The position numbers and the translations under genes were made by a program. The notes under the pieces are model-generated. The model saw nothing but the letters and a program-made list of their open reading frames with translations, searched no databases and was not told the DNA's origin. A stretch of DNA of 64,000 bases from contig NZ_OU659204.1 in assembly GCF_915403165.1 (NCBI RefSeq), positions 2,790,001 through 2,854,000 of the forward strand, given 5' to 3'. The stretch is from Providencia alcalifaciens. Its GTDB lineage: Bacteria > Pseudomonadota > Gammaproteobacteria > Enterobacterales > Enterobacteriaceae. Positions 1 through 7,963 of this stretch are shown here, piece after piece; position 1 is the first letter of the stretch; each line of letters starts with the position of its first letter.

Positions 1-1215
1 TTGCAAGTCAAACTGGCTATCGTGCAACCATTCGCGCAAAGAACGGCTATTGCCTTGATGCTGCATGGATTCCCACGTTTCCCATAACGAAACCAGTGAA
101 CGTGGCGCATCTTCGCTCGGCGGTGTGGTTTTGGTGAATTCGTTACGCTCAACCCCAATCACGTTAGAGACTAACACGGTATGGTGAGCGGTCAATGCAC
201 GCCCAGACTCAGTGATCACCGTTGGGTGTGGCAAATTAAACTCTTCACACGCATCGCCAATCGCCCAAATCACGTTATTCGCGTATTCGTTCAAGCCATA
301 GTTAACCGAACAATCTGACTGAGAACGGGTACCTTCATAATCAACGCCTAAGCCACCGCCCACGTCAAAGCACTGAATGTTGACACCTAATTGATGCAAC
401 TCGACGTAGAAACGGGCTGACTCACGAACCCCTGTCGCGATATCACGAATATTCGCCATTTGAGAACCTAAATGGAAGTGCAATAATTGCAGGCTATCCA
501 AACGGTTCGCATTGCGTAAAATTTCGACTAACTGTAGAACTTGTGTTGCAGCTAATCCAAATTTAGATTTTTCACCGCCACTCGCCTGCCATTTACCTGA
601 ACCTTGGGATGCTAAACGGGCACGAACACCTAAACGAGGCGTCACTTCCAGTTTTTGAGCTTCTTCAAGCACCATCTCGATTTCAGACATTTTTTCGATA
701 ACCAGGTACACTTTGTGACCCAGTTTTTCGCCAATTAATGCCAGACGAATATATTCGCGATCTTTATAACCGTTACACACAATCACAGTGCGCGTGCGCC
801 CTGCGTTGGCTAATACTGCCATTAACTCTGCTTTTGAACCCGCTTCTAACCCTAAAGGTTCACCAGAATTCACTAGCGACTCAATCACTCGGCGTTGTTG
901 GTTAACTTTAATTGGGTAGACTAAAAAATAATCACCTTTATAACCGTATGATTCACGCGCACGTTTAAATGCCGCGTTAATTGACCGCAAGCGATGTTGC
1001 AAAATTTGAGGAAAGCAGAACAATGCAGGCAAGCGTAAATGCTCTTGCTCTTCTTTAACTTGATAGACCAATTCGGCAAGATCGACGATGGTATCTGGAT
1101 TTTCAGGATTCGGGCAAACACAGACATTTCCGCGCTCATTCACCTGATAGTAACCACCTCCCCAATACGCGATATTGTAAGTTTGGCGTACTTTGCGGGC
1201 GATATTATCATTCAT
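1..1215 (-). CDS. speA: Biosynthetic arginine decarboxylase SpeA, N-terminal part (runs off the window)
   Basis: Reading the minus strand from the ATG at 1215 gives about 405 residues with no stop. The translation closely follows E. coli SpeA: the block [20 protein letters not shown], the PLP-lysine segment [23 protein letters not shown], and the HFHLGSQM and [11 protein letters not shown] segments of the PLP barrel. SpeA is a PLP-dependent fold-III enzyme (usual length about 650) that decarboxylates arginine to agmatine, the first step of the agmatine route to putrescine. The N-terminus is shorter than the E. coli precursor, which has about 25 extra residues. An AGGAG-like site lies 6-10 bases upstream of the ATG. 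The C-terminal 250 residues lie outside the window. The gene is divergent from metK, as in E. coli. Confidence 0.97.
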   Translation of the reverse strand, partial: MNDNIARKVRQTYNIAYWGGGYYQVNERGNVCVCPNPENPDTIVDLAELVYQVKEEQEHLRLPALFCFPQILQHRLRSINAAFKRARESYGYKGDYFLVYPIKVNQQRRVIESLVNSGEPLGLEAGSKAELMAVLANAGRTRTVIVCNGYKDREYIRLALIGEKLGHKVYLVIEKMSEIEMVLEEAQKLEVTPRLGVRARLASQGSGKWQASGGEKSKFGLAATQVLQLVEILRNANRLDSLQLLHFHLGSQMANIRDIATGVRESARFYVELHQLGVNIQCFDVGGGLGVDYEGTRSQSDCSVNYGLNEYANNVIWAIGDACEEFNLPHPTVITESGRALTAHHTVLVSNVIGVERNEFTKTTPPSEDAPRSLVSLWETWESMQHQGNSRSLREWLHDSQFDLQ

Positions 1216-1813
1216 AATAAACTCCTAATATGGAGGGGTGAGTGATGCGTTCTCCTTCCAGACAAGCAACGACCAAGAGCATGATGCAACTGGGCAGTAA
1301 TGTCAGGGAAACAGCGATACTCAGATTGTAATTAAAAGTGCTTAGAACTTCTAAACGGTGACAATATACATCCATAGACTTAGCAGGCTACTACATTATA
1401 GATTACTGACTAAGTATTAAGGATCTATGATAGGTATGACGGTAACTTCGCGATGAAGTCAACATAGACAGGAAAGTAAAAGCCAATGTCACGCGGCGAT
1501 CCGCATATGACGGTTGGGTACTGTTATTCAGCAGATTATGGATCATTGCCCATTAACCCCCAATATAACTGTTTTCCCCTTAAAATTTTAATCGTGTATT
1601 AAAATTCAATCGGTTAAAACATTCCTGATAGATAGCAGATGCGTGTTTGACCTGCTGGTATATAACGGGAAACAACGACCATCCGTTACGGTCGCAGTTT
1701 ATACCTCGAATAGCCCAAAAATGCAAAAGCAAATTATCCAAAATGCTATTTTTATAATAAAACGAACTGAATTAGTGAATTATACCCTTGTCATTTTATA
1801 GCTTAAAAATTGG
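1216..1813. other. speA-metK divergent intergenic region
   Basis: About 600 bases with no supportable gene. It must hold the speA promoter, but I cannot place it with confidence; a TTGACT-like -35 is seen on the minus strand near 1458-1463 without a good -10 at normal spacing. A perfect 9-bp inverted repeat (AATTTTAAT / ATTAAAATT, 5-base loop) lies at 1584-1606 and could be a small operator or a weak hairpin. No tRNA or small RNA is recognised. Confidence 0.5.
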
Positions 1814-1866
1814 TAGAAATTCTCTAATGAAAAGTCTAGAATAGCCGTCTAGATGTTAAAACATCC
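1814..1866 (+). promoter_or_regulatory. metK promoter with tandem MetJ boxes
   Basis: A -10 TAGAAT (1837-1842) lies 17 bases after TAGAAA (1814-1819). Immediately downstream are three abutting 8-mers: AGCCGTCT (1843-1850), AGATGTTA (1851-1858) and AAACATCC (1859-1866), matching the met-box consensus AGACGTCT at 7, 5 and 5 of 8 positions. MetJ with S-adenosylmethionine binds tandem met boxes and represses methionine genes including metK. The placement, overlapping the probable transcription start 40-60 bases before metK, fits repression. The promoter hexamers are a weaker inference than the boxes. Confidence 0.7.
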
Positions 1867-1904
1867 AACTATAATGTTCTTTGAATTCTTAAGGTATTAA
1901 TCTC

Positions 1905-3056
1905 ATGTCTACACACCTCTTTACTTCTGAGTCCGTATCAGAAGGGCATCCTGATAAAATTGCAGACCAAATTTCTGATGCGGTCCTTGATGCTATTCTT
2001 GAACAAGACCCAAAAGCGCGCGTAGCTTGCGAAACCTATGTCAAAACCGGCATGGTCATGGTTGGTGGTGAAATCACGACCAGTGCATGGGTCGATATTG
2101 AAGAAATTACGCGTAAAACCGTTCGTGAAATCGGTTATACCAGTTCAGACATGGGCTTTGATGCCAACTCCTGCGCAGTATTAAGCGCAATTGGTAAACA
2201 ATCACCAGACATCAACCAAGGTGTTGACCGTGCAGATCCTTTAGAACAAGGCGCTGGCGACCAAGGTCTTATGTTTGGTTATGCAACTAACGAAACTGAT
2301 GTATTAATGCCTGCACCGGTGACTTATGCACACCGCTTAGTGCAGCGCCAAGCTGAAGTTCGTAAAAATGGCACACTGCCATGGTTACGTCCAGATGCGA
2401 AAAGCCAAGTGACCTTCCAATACGATGACAACAAAATTGTCGGTATTGATGCGGTGGTTCTGTCCACACAGCACTCAGAAGATATTGACCAAAAAGCTTT
2501 ACACGAAGCGGTTATGGAAGAGATCATCAAGCCCGTTCTGCCGGCTGAGTGGTTATCTCCAGCAACTAAATACTTCATCAACCCAACAGGCCGTTTCGTT
2601 ATCGGTGGACCAATGGGTGACTGCGGTTTAACAGGTCGTAAAATTATCGTTGATACCTACGGCGGTATGGCACGTCACGGTGGTGGTGCATTCTCTGGTA
2701 AGGATCCATCAAAAGTTGACCGTTCTGCTGCTTATGCTGCGCGTTATGTTGCAAAAAACATCGTTGCTGCGGGTTTAGCTGACCGTTGTGAAATCCAAGT
2801 TTCTTACGCTATCGGTGTCGCAGAGCCTACCTCTATCATGGTAGAAACTTTCGGTACTGGTAAAGTTGACGAAGCATTGCTCGTGAAATTAGTTCGTGAA
2901 TTCTTTGACTTACGTCCTTACGGCCTAATTCAAATGCTGGATTTATTACACCCAATGTACCAACAAACAGCTTCTTACGGTCACTTTGGTCGCCCACAAT
3001 TCCCGTGGGAAAAAACCGACAAAGCGGCTCAACTACGTGAAGCTGCTGGCCTGTAA
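1905..3056 (+). CDS. metK: S-adenosylmethionine synthase MetK
   Basis: A 383-residue protein (E. coli 384) that makes S-adenosylmethionine from methionine and ATP in the cytoplasm. The signature blocks are present: [18 protein letters not shown] near the N-terminus, the methionine/ATP-binding [12 protein letters not shown] around residue 115, and the phosphate-binding glycine-rich [19 protein letters not shown] around residue 260. A Shine-Dalgarno-like AAGG lies 8-10 bases before the ATG. MetJ boxes stand upstream and a strong terminator follows. In E. coli the order is metK-galP-sprT; here galP is replaced by a Fic gene and a YeeE/YedE cassette. Confidence 0.99.
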   Translation: MSTHLFTSESVSEGHPDKIADQISDAVLDAILEQDPKARVACETYVKTGMVMVGGEITTSAWVDIEEITRKTVREIGYTSSDMGFDANSCAVLSAIGKQSPDINQGVDRADPLEQGAGDQGLMFGYATNETDVLMPAPVTYAHRLVQRQAEVRKNGTLPWLRPDAKSQVTFQYDDNKIVGIDAVVLSTQHSEDIDQKALHEAVMEEIIKPVLPAEWLSPATKYFINPTGRFVIGGPMGDCGLTGRKIIVDTYGGMARHGGGAFSGKDPSKVDRSAAYAARYVAKNIVAAGLADRCEIQVSYAIGVAEPTSIMVETFGTGKVDEALLVKLVREFFDLRPYGLIQMLDLLHPMYQQTASYGHFGRPQFPWEKTDKAAQLREAAGL

Positions 3057-3096
3057 TTTTCGCTAACGTCACTGACGCTAACCGCAAAAATCAGCT

Positions 3097-3127
3097 TAAA
3101 AAACCCATCTTAATGATGGGTTTTTTG
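3097..3127 (+). terminator. Rho-independent terminator of metK
   Basis: The stem ACCCATC / GATGGGT (3103-3109 and 3115-3121, loop TTAAT) is followed by TTTTTT and preceded by a run of A, so it may also work on the other strand. It lies 47 bases after the metK stop. Confidence 0.9.
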
Positions 3128-3151
3128 TATCTAAAATTGCTCTCTAATGTA

Positions 3152-3198
3152 ATGAGTCAAATAATCTTTCTATTCGCCTCATTTTTTGGGTAGAATAA
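3152..3198 (+). repeat. Upstream copy of a 47-bp direct repeat flanking the fic gene
   Basis: It begins ATGAGTCAA and, 19 bases after its start, contains the 21-base block TATTCGCCTCATTTTTTGGGT followed by AGAATAA. The second copy lies at 4351-4397 with the same internal spacing; by eye 39 of 47 positions match, the 21-base block being exact. It lies just before the Fic start codon at 3228, so it probably covers the promoter or 5' leader. An operator for the protein's own C-terminal winged helix is the simplest reading, but an insertion boundary is possible. Confidence 0.8.
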
Positions 3199-3227
3199 AT
3201 ATGATATTCACCTCATCGGAGCACAAC

Positions 3228-4346
3228 ATGTGGATCTGGGAACAACCTAATTGGCCTACATTTACCTTTGACCAAACGCAGTTACAAACACGACTGCGCG
3301 ATGTTGTTTTTCTTCAAGGTAAACTTAATGGCCGATGCGATACCTTTGATACGCGCCAATATGTATTAGATAACATCCTTTCTAATATTATTTATTCCAG
3401 TGATATTGAAGGTGAGAAGCTCGATGCACGTTCCGTGCGCTCTTCCCTTGCTAACCATTTGGGTATTTCCGATGATGCCCCTTTCCCGATAGATCAAAAA
3501 ACGCATGGCTTAGTTGAATCTGCCTTAGATGCGATTAACAACCTTGAAGAACCTTTAACAGCTGCGCGGCTTTGCCAATGGCATGCTTTAATGTTTCCTG
3601 CAAATGATAGCCTGTTTAATAAAATCACCGTTGGATGTTTTAGGCCTAGTGCAATACAAGTCCTCTCAGGGCGATTAGACAAGCCCACTATTCATTTTGA
3701 AGCGCCGCCATCAGAGCAAATTCCTCATGAAATTGAACAATTTCTGTCGTGGTTTAACCACAGCCAGCATGACTCGACATTAGACCCAATTCTTCGAGCT
3801 GGCATTGCCCATTTATGGTTTCTCACTATTCACCCGTTTGATGATGGAAATGGTCGAATAGGACGTTTAATCATGGACTTAGCCTTAGCCCAAGCCGAGA
3901 AAACCACGGTTAGGTTATATGCGATGTCCCAACGTATCAATGAACAAAAAAAGCAATATTATCAAATACTCGAACAATCCCAACGTGGAAATATTGACCT
4001 CACCCAATGGCTGATTTGGTTTATCGACACACTACATGGAGCCATCAATGAAACCTTGCAGCAGATCCAATTAACCATTGAAAAGACAAAATATTGGAAT
4101 CGATTTGACCAACGTATTTTGCGCCCAGAGCAGTTAAAAGTGCTTAATAGGATGTTGGATGGTGACTTTGCTGATGGGATCAATAACCGTCAATATATGG
4201 CGGTGGGAAAAGTGAGTCGCTCAAGTGCCACACGCCATTTAGCAGAGCTTGTTGAGCATGGTTTTCTTGAGGAAGGCGCTAGCGGTGGGCGCAGTACACG
4301 ATATCGCTTAAGCCAAGAACCGCTATTTACGGGTTCATGGTGTTAA
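3228..4346 (+). CDS. Fic family protein (DUF4172-Fic-winged helix), probable AMP transferase
   Basis: Fic enzymes usually transfer AMP from ATP to protein hydroxyls. The 372-residue product begins MWIWEQPNWPTFTF, typical of the DUF4172 N-terminal domain. The catalytic loop HPFDDGNGRIGR (about residues 202-213) matches HPFx(D/E)GNGRxxR with the active histidine intact. Residues 60-66 (SSDIEGE) resemble the inhibitory-helix motif (S/T)xxxE(G/N) of self-inhibited Fic proteins. The C-terminus (SRSSATRHLAELVEHGFLEE) is winged-helix-like. I chose the ATG at 3228 because GGAG lies 6 bases upstream; an in-frame ATG at 3186 lacks one. The gene stands alone between two copies of a 47-bp repeat, in the place where galP lies in E. 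coli. The target protein is unknown. Confidence 0.9.
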   Translation: MWIWEQPNWPTFTFDQTQLQTRLRDVVFLQGKLNGRCDTFDTRQYVLDNILSNIIYSSDIEGEKLDARSVRSSLANHLGISDDAPFPIDQKTHGLVESALDAINNLEEPLTAARLCQWHALMFPANDSLFNKITVGCFRPSAIQVLSGRLDKPTIHFEAPPSEQIPHEIEQFLSWFNHSQHDSTLDPILRAGIAHLWFLTIHPFDDGNGRIGRLIMDLALAQAEKTTVRLYAMSQRINEQKKQYYQILEQSQRGNIDLTQWLIWFIDTLHGAINETLQQIQLTIEKTKYWNRFDQRILRPEQLKVLNRMLDGDFADGINNRQYMAVGKVSRSSATRHLAELVEHGFLEEGASGGRSTRYRLSQEPLFTGSWC

Positions 4347-4350
4347 ATCG

Positions 4351-4415
4351 ATGAGTCAATTAACTGACTTATTCGCCTCATTTTTTGGGTCGAATAACCA
4401 AATTAATTGACTCAT
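4351..4415 (+). repeat. Downstream repeat copy forming a nested inverted repeat
   Basis: Bases 4351-4397 are the second copy of the fic-flanking repeat. It lies within a longer palindrome: outer arms ATGAGTCAATTAA (4351-4363) and TTAATTGACTCAT (4403-4415) are perfect complements, and inner arms TTATTCG (4369-4375) and CGAATAA (4391-4397) are too. The loop between the inner arms is the conserved CCTCATTTTTTGGGT. It begins 4 bases after the fic stop codon. The upstream copy has kept only the left half of the outer palindrome. It could act as a structured 3' end or as an operator. Confidence 0.85.
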
Positions 4416-4446
4416 TCATCTTGATGACTTTTTGATGCGTTGAAAC

Positions 4447-4863
4447 TTACTTTTCAGTTCGTTGAAATAGTTGGAAAATAGCTATTCCGGCTATCATCGC
4501 CAACGTAAACAAAATACCTTGAGTCAGTCCCATACCAGTTAACAAAATAGCAGGTCCCGGGCAAATCCCCCCAAGCCCCCAACCTAAACCGAACAGCACG
4601 CTGCCTATCACTAATTTTTTATCAATAACTTTACTGGTTGGGATCTGCAATGGGCAATTTAATACACTGGTTTTACGCTTTTTCACTAACTGAAAAGCGA
4701 TGCCGCTTATCACCATCGCCACTGCCATGGTGACCAATAAAGAAGGATCCCAATTTCCCGTAATATCCAAAAATGCCAAAATTTTTGCAGGATTACCCAT
4801 ACCGGCTAACAGCAAGCCCAACCCAAATAAAATACCGGAAACTAACGCGATAATGATTGGCAT
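4447..4863 (-). CDS. YeeE/YedE family membrane protein (PmpB-like), second subunit
   Basis: A 138-residue membrane protein of the sulfur-transport (YeeE/YedE, DUF395) family, with about four hydrophobic segments. It carries the half-channel signature GLGWGLGGICPGPAILLTG near residues 90-110, whose cysteine is the conserved family residue thought to relay thiosulfate or persulfide sulfur across the inner membrane. The gene begins 4 bases after the related upstream gene stops; I take the ATG at 4863 with GAGG 8 bases upstream rather than the GTG at 4866. The split into two small proteins and the adjoining ArsR regulator match the bigR-pmpAB arrangement. The substrate is inferred, not shown. Confidence 0.85.
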   Translation of the reverse strand: MPIIIALVSGILFGLGLLLAGMGNPAKILAFLDITGNWDPSLLVTMAVAMVISGIAFQLVKKRKTSVLNCPLQIPTSKVIDKKLVIGSVLFGLGWGLGGICPGPAILLTGMGLTQGILFTLAMIAGIAIFQLFQRTEK

Positions 4864-4867
4864 CACT

Positions 4868-5305
4868 TTATCCTCTTAACCCAAAGTGGTTAATCACAGC
4901 AACCGTGATAAAGGCCACCAGCATAAAAATAGCGACTGCGACCATGGAACGACGGGAAAATCTCGCCATACCACAAATGCCATGCCCACTGGTACAACCG
5001 CTACCTAATCGAGTCCCAAAGCCCACTAACAACCCCGCTGCAATCAATAATGGCGTGCTTGTTGCAATAGTGACTTCTGGCGTATACACAAAGGTAATAA
5101 GCAGTAATGGTGCAACCAAGATCCCGATGATAAACGCCAGTTTCCACGCTGTATCCCCTTTCGTTGGTTTCAGAGCCCCCGCTAAAATCCCGCTGATCCC
5201 TGCAATTCGCCCATTAAAAATCAATAATATTGCCACCGCTAAACCAATCAAAACACCGCCAATTGCCGCAGAGCCCGGCGTAAAATGTGCCCAATCAATC
5301 GTCAT
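4868..5305 (-). CDS. YeeE/YedE family membrane protein (PmpA-like), first subunit
   Basis: A 145-residue inner-membrane protein with roughly four transmembrane stretches. The motif GFGTRLGSGCTSGHGICGMARFS (about residues 95-117) is the PmpA/YeeE half signature with conserved cysteines. It is the partner of the downstream 138-residue protein; together they would form one complete YeeE-like unit. It starts one base after the ArsR-family gene stops, with AGGGG as the ribosome site, so all three are one operon. In known cases such pairs serve persulfide or thiosulfate handling in sulfide detoxification. Confidence 0.85.
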   Translation of the reverse strand: MTIDWAHFTPGSAAIGGVLIGLAVAILLIFNGRIAGISGILAGALKPTKGDTAWKLAFIIGILVAPLLLITFVYTPEVTIATSTPLLIAAGLLVGFGTRLGSGCTSGHGICGMARFSRRSMVAVAIFMLVAFITVAVINHFGLRG

Positions 5306-5306
5306 T

Positions 5307-5645
5307 TTAATTCCCCTTCACAGGACAATAGAGTTGATACAAGGTATTGAGTAAGGTAAATAATTTCTCATCCGCAATGGAGTAATAGATTCGCTTACCT
5401 TCACGACGCGTCGCGACTAATCCTTCATTTCTTAACACGGTTAACTGCTGGGATAACGTCGGCTGTACAATCCCTAACGAGGCTTCTAAATCACTCACAC
5501 AAGCCTCGCCTTGAGTTAACTGGCACAGCAGTAACAATCTGTCTGGATTCCCCAGTGTTTTTAATAATGACGCAGTTTGCGTTGCTGCTTGGGTCATTGC
5601 TAAAAGCAGCTGTTCTGAGTTGGGTTGTTCACTCTTTGGCATCAT
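5307..5645 (-). CDS. ArsR-family sulfur-responsive repressor (BigR/YgaV-like)
   Basis: A 112-residue winged-helix protein. Residues 28-50 (LLKTLGNPDRLLLLCQLTQGEACVSDLE) and the recognition segment QPTLSQQLTVLRNEGLVATRREGKRIYYSI are typical ArsR/SmtB. The two cysteines near residue 50 and near the C-terminus (LYQLYCPVKGN) sit where BigR, SqrR and YgaV have the thiol pair that reacts with persulfide, whereas the metal-binding CxC of ArsR is absent. It heads the operon with two YeeE/YedE genes and probably represses it through the AT-rich palindrome 20 bases upstream. Confidence 0.85.
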   Translation of the reverse strand: MMPKSEQPNSEQLLLAMTQAATQTASLLKTLGNPDRLLLLCQLTQGEACVSDLEASLGIVQPTLSQQLTVLRNEGLVATRREGKRIYYSIADEKLFTLLNTLYQLYCPVKGN

Positions 5646-5665
5646 TCAATCTCTAGTTACTTATC

Positions 5666-5692
5666 TATATTATTATACTTCATAATAATATA
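5666..5692 (-). promoter_or_regulatory. Palindromic operator upstream of the ArsR-family gene
   Basis: Perfect 11-bp arms TATATTATTAT (5666-5676) and ATAATAATATA (5682-5692) with a 5-base spacer, 20 bases before the regulator's start codon. BigR-type repressors are known to bind AT-rich palindromes overlapping their own promoters. Because of its AT content chance symmetry is possible, but the length and position support an operator. Confidence 0.65.
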
Positions 5693-5759
5693 TGTTTTGA
5701 TATATTGATTGTCAATTATCACTTGTTAGAACTGTATGACTTCACGTATTCTTGACGCC

Positions 5760-6287
5760 ATGAAAACAATCCGAGTACCCATTCTGCTCCAGCAGCGAGT
5801 GATGAAAACCCTGCGTGAAAAGCTTGCGTTAGCTGAAGAAAAACTGGAACAGAAATTTCCAGAGCCAACCATCAACTATAAACAACGTGGTACCACCGCG
5901 GGCAGCGCCTATTTAAAAGATTGGGAAATTCGCGTTAATCCGACGTTGTTAATTGAAAATCCAGATAATTTTGTGGACGAAGTGATCCCCCATGAGCTCG
6001 CTCATTTGCTGGTTTACCGTGTATTTGGGCGTAAAGGGGTCTCCCCTCATGGCAATGAGTGGAAATGGATGATGCAGACGGTTTTAGGGGTAACGGCGAA
6101 ACGGACTCACAACTTTGCAGTGACCAGCGTCAAAAGCCAAACTTTTCGTTATCTTTGTGGTTGCGACACAATTCATGAACTGACCATCAGAAGGCATAAC
6201 AAAGTCGAGCGTGGGGAAAACCAATATTTATGTCGAAAATGCGGGGAAATTCTCAAGCGAGAAATTGAATCAGCGGCAGAGTGTTAA
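5760..6287 (+). CDS. sprT: SprT family zinc metalloprotease-like protein
   Basis: A 175-residue homologue of E. coli SprT (165). The zinc-protease motif [13 protein letters not shown] (from residue 78), then [11 protein letters not shown] with the third histidine, and a C-terminal zinc ribbon (CGCDTIHEL ... CRKCGEIL) are all present. SprT-like domains resemble the SPRTN/Spartan protease, but the bacterial protein's substrate is not known. The start at 5760 (MKTIRVPIL) matches E. coli SprT; an in-frame ATG at 5736 would add eight residues. It lies downstream of metK as in E. coli, but with an inserted block between. Confidence 0.93.
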   Translation: MKTIRVPILLQQRVMKTLREKLALAEEKLEQKFPEPTINYKQRGTTAGSAYLKDWEIRVNPTLLIENPDNFVDEVIPHELAHLLVYRVFGRKGVSPHGNEWKWMMQTVLGVTAKRTHNFAVTSVKSQTFRYLCGCDTIHELTIRRHNKVERGENQYLCRKCGEILKREIESAAEC

Positions 6288-6318
6288 TTCCCTGCCGCAT
6301 CAAGAGGTAGGACTGAAC

Positions 6319-7389
6319 TTAAGCGAACTCCGTCATCACTAATTTCGCGATTTCAAAGTAAATAATCAAGCCGGTACCATCAATAAATGTTGCGATAAAT
6401 GGCGCAGAAACCACCGCTGGGTCAACCTTCAGCTTCTTCAGAACCATTGGGATAATAGAAGAAACAATCGCACTCCACACGGTAATAGCCACAATCGTTA
6501 AGCTCACCACGATAGTCACTTCATGACCGACACCTAAGATCCAAGCACGAATTAACGCCGCGCCACCAATGGTGATAGCCACTAAGAACGAGGTTGAAAC
6601 CTCTTTTTTCAATACCGCTCCGAGGTTACGTAAACTCACTTCCCCCAACGCCATCGCTCTCACGAGGGTCGATGTGATCTGAGTTCCGCTGTTTCCGCCG
6701 GTACCAATCAATAATGGAATAAAGAACGCCAGTGAAATGGCGGCTTCAAGTTGCTCTTCGAACGCTTTCAGCACGGTTCCAGTATAGGCTTCAGCCACAA
6801 ACAGCATTAATAACCACACAACACGCTTACGCCATAAAGTGACTGGACTGGTGGTTAAATATGGCTCTTCGAGTGGCGTAGTAGCACCCTGCAATTGTGC
6901 ATCGAGGGTATTTTCGTCTTCAATAAGTTCTGCAATATCTTGAGGACGTAATACACCCATTAACTTACCAAACTGAACAACCGGGATCATATCCAAACCA
7001 CTGTGATTAATTAAATCATAAACATCATGGCGTGATTGTTCAGGGGAAACAGAGAAATAATTGTGGCGCATAATATCCGACACTAATAAATCTTCTGCTG
7101 AGGCAAGTAATGATTTAACGGACAGAATTCCATTTAAATAGTTTTCACTATCTACGACAAATAAATACGTTGGAATTTGTTCGCCTTCGAGATGTTCAAT
7201 AAGATTTTTCTTCACACACGCCACAGAGTCGGCAACCGATACAGGCAAATATGATTGGCTCATATATGCGTGAACAGTTGAATCATCAATTTTAGTTGGT
7301 TGTGTTTGATTAGACTTTTGACGAGCGTCTTTCATCGCGGATTGTGCAATAGCTACTGCACCCGCTTTGTTCTGGGTAGAAAATGACAT
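6319..7389 (-). CDS. mgtE: Magnesium transporter MgtE
   Basis: A 356-residue member of the MgtE family of Mg2+ channels. A tandem CBS region spans about residues 50-165 (IPTYLFVVDSENYLNGILSV; VSPEQSRHDVYDLINHSGLD), followed by five membrane segments, including the pore-lining stretch FIPLLIGTGGNSGTQ and the C-terminal PFIATFIDGTGLIIYF. It is about 90 residues shorter than Thermus MgtE because the N-terminal superhelical N domain is replaced by a short polar tail, as in many gammaproteobacterial versions. Expression is probably controlled by the M-box riboswitch just upstream and by a hairpin that covers its ribosome site. Confidence 0.95.
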   Translation of the reverse strand: MSFSTQNKAGAVAIAQSAMKDARQKSNQTQPTKIDDSTVHAYMSQSYLPVSVADSVACVKKNLIEHLEGEQIPTYLFVVDSENYLNGILSVKSLLASAEDLLVSDIMRHNYFSVSPEQSRHDVYDLINHSGLDMIPVVQFGKLMGVLRPQDIAELIEDENTLDAQLQGATTPLEEPYLTTSPVTLWRKRVVWLLMLFVAEAYTGTVLKAFEEQLEAAISLAFFIPLLIGTGGNSGTQITSTLVRAMALGEVSLRNLGAVLKKEVSTSFLVAITIGGAALIRAWILGVGHEVTIVVSLTIVAITVWSAIVSSIIPMVLKKLKVDPAVVSAPFIATFIDGTGLIIYFEIAKLVMTEFA

Positions 7390-7398
7390 TTTTTTAGT

Positions 7399-7438
7399 CC
7401 CTATTACTGTTGTTTACTCAAACAGTACTCACATAGGG
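7399..7438 (-). promoter_or_regulatory. Hairpin covering the mgtE ribosome-binding site
   Basis: In the mgtE leader, arms CCCTAT (7433-7438 in RNA sense) and ATAGGG (7399-7404) enclose inner arms ACTGTT and AACAGT (7406-7411, 7421-7426). The ATAGGG arm contains the only Shine-Dalgarno-like sequence, about 10 bases before the ATG. It follows the M-box 3' end directly, so it is a likely expression platform acting on translation. There is no U-tract to suggest a terminator. Confidence 0.65.
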
Positions 7439-7470
7439 GCGAAACCAGATGAGAGAATGCGTTTGCTATC

Positions 7471-7632
7471 TCTTCGTCTCGGTTTTAGCACTATACAACG
7501 TATCCTGAATAAATCAGGAAGTTACATGGGGATATACCTTCGGTCGATATATCCTGTCCTAATCTTGGGCGTCTCTCGACGTCGTCAGATCAGTAACCTA
7601 TGTTTGTATAGGAGCCTCGCCTAACGAGTTAC
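7471..7632 (-). ncRNA. M-box (ykoK) magnesium riboswitch
   Basis: On the minus strand the leader contains CGTTAGGCGAGGCTCCTATA at 7605-7626, the hallmark of the M-box, followed by ACATAGGTTACTG and GACG repeats, and near the 3' end TAGTGCTAAAACC (7484-7496), matching the conserved CAGTGCTAAAGC of the family. M-box RNAs fold on Mg2+ and switch off Mg2+ transporter genes. The downstream gene is mgtE, which fits. An open reading frame on the opposite strand across this segment is a shadow of the RNA. Confidence 0.92.
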
Positions 7633-7882
7633 TGCACTTTGGATGCGGCGCGAATTATACCCACTGAGTGTTCAATTACCACCCTTTTGCCCCGCTCTTT
7701 TTTTTATAGCCCACCCTTGTTTAAGATTTGTTTAAGTTAATGTATATCAAGAATTCAGCGTGTAACCATTTGTAACTTTAATAGAAGCTTATATTATTCA
7801 TAATACATAACGTCATAATCACGCTATGAATTACTTTATTATTTTTTGATTATCTTTTGCCACTCAAATAAATCGATTAATA
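7633..7882. other. AT-rich spacer between mgtE leader and hcr terminator
   Basis: It must contain the promoter for the M-box/mgtE transcript (minus strand). I see no gene and no convincing operator. Confidence 0.4.
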
Positions 7883-7922
7883 AACAAAAAAAGCCACCTT
7901 ATTTATATTCATAATAAGATGG
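7883..7922 (-). terminator. Terminator of the hcp-hcr operon
   Basis: On the minus strand GCCATCTTATT and AATAAGGTGGC pair (one G-U) around a nine-base loop and are followed by TTTTTTTGTTT. It lies about 40 bases past the hcr stop. Confidence 0.9.
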
Positions 7923-7963
7923 CAATTAATGAGGCATTTAAATTTTATATTATCGAAAATCGA

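Noticed and set aside
4857..5354. 165-codon open frame antisense to the YeeE/YedE genes
   Set aside because: Shadow frame; the reverse strand encodes clear family signatures.
7367..7624. 85-codon open frame on the plus strand upstream of mgtE
   Set aside because: It is antisense to the M-box riboswitch, whose conserved sequence explains the region.
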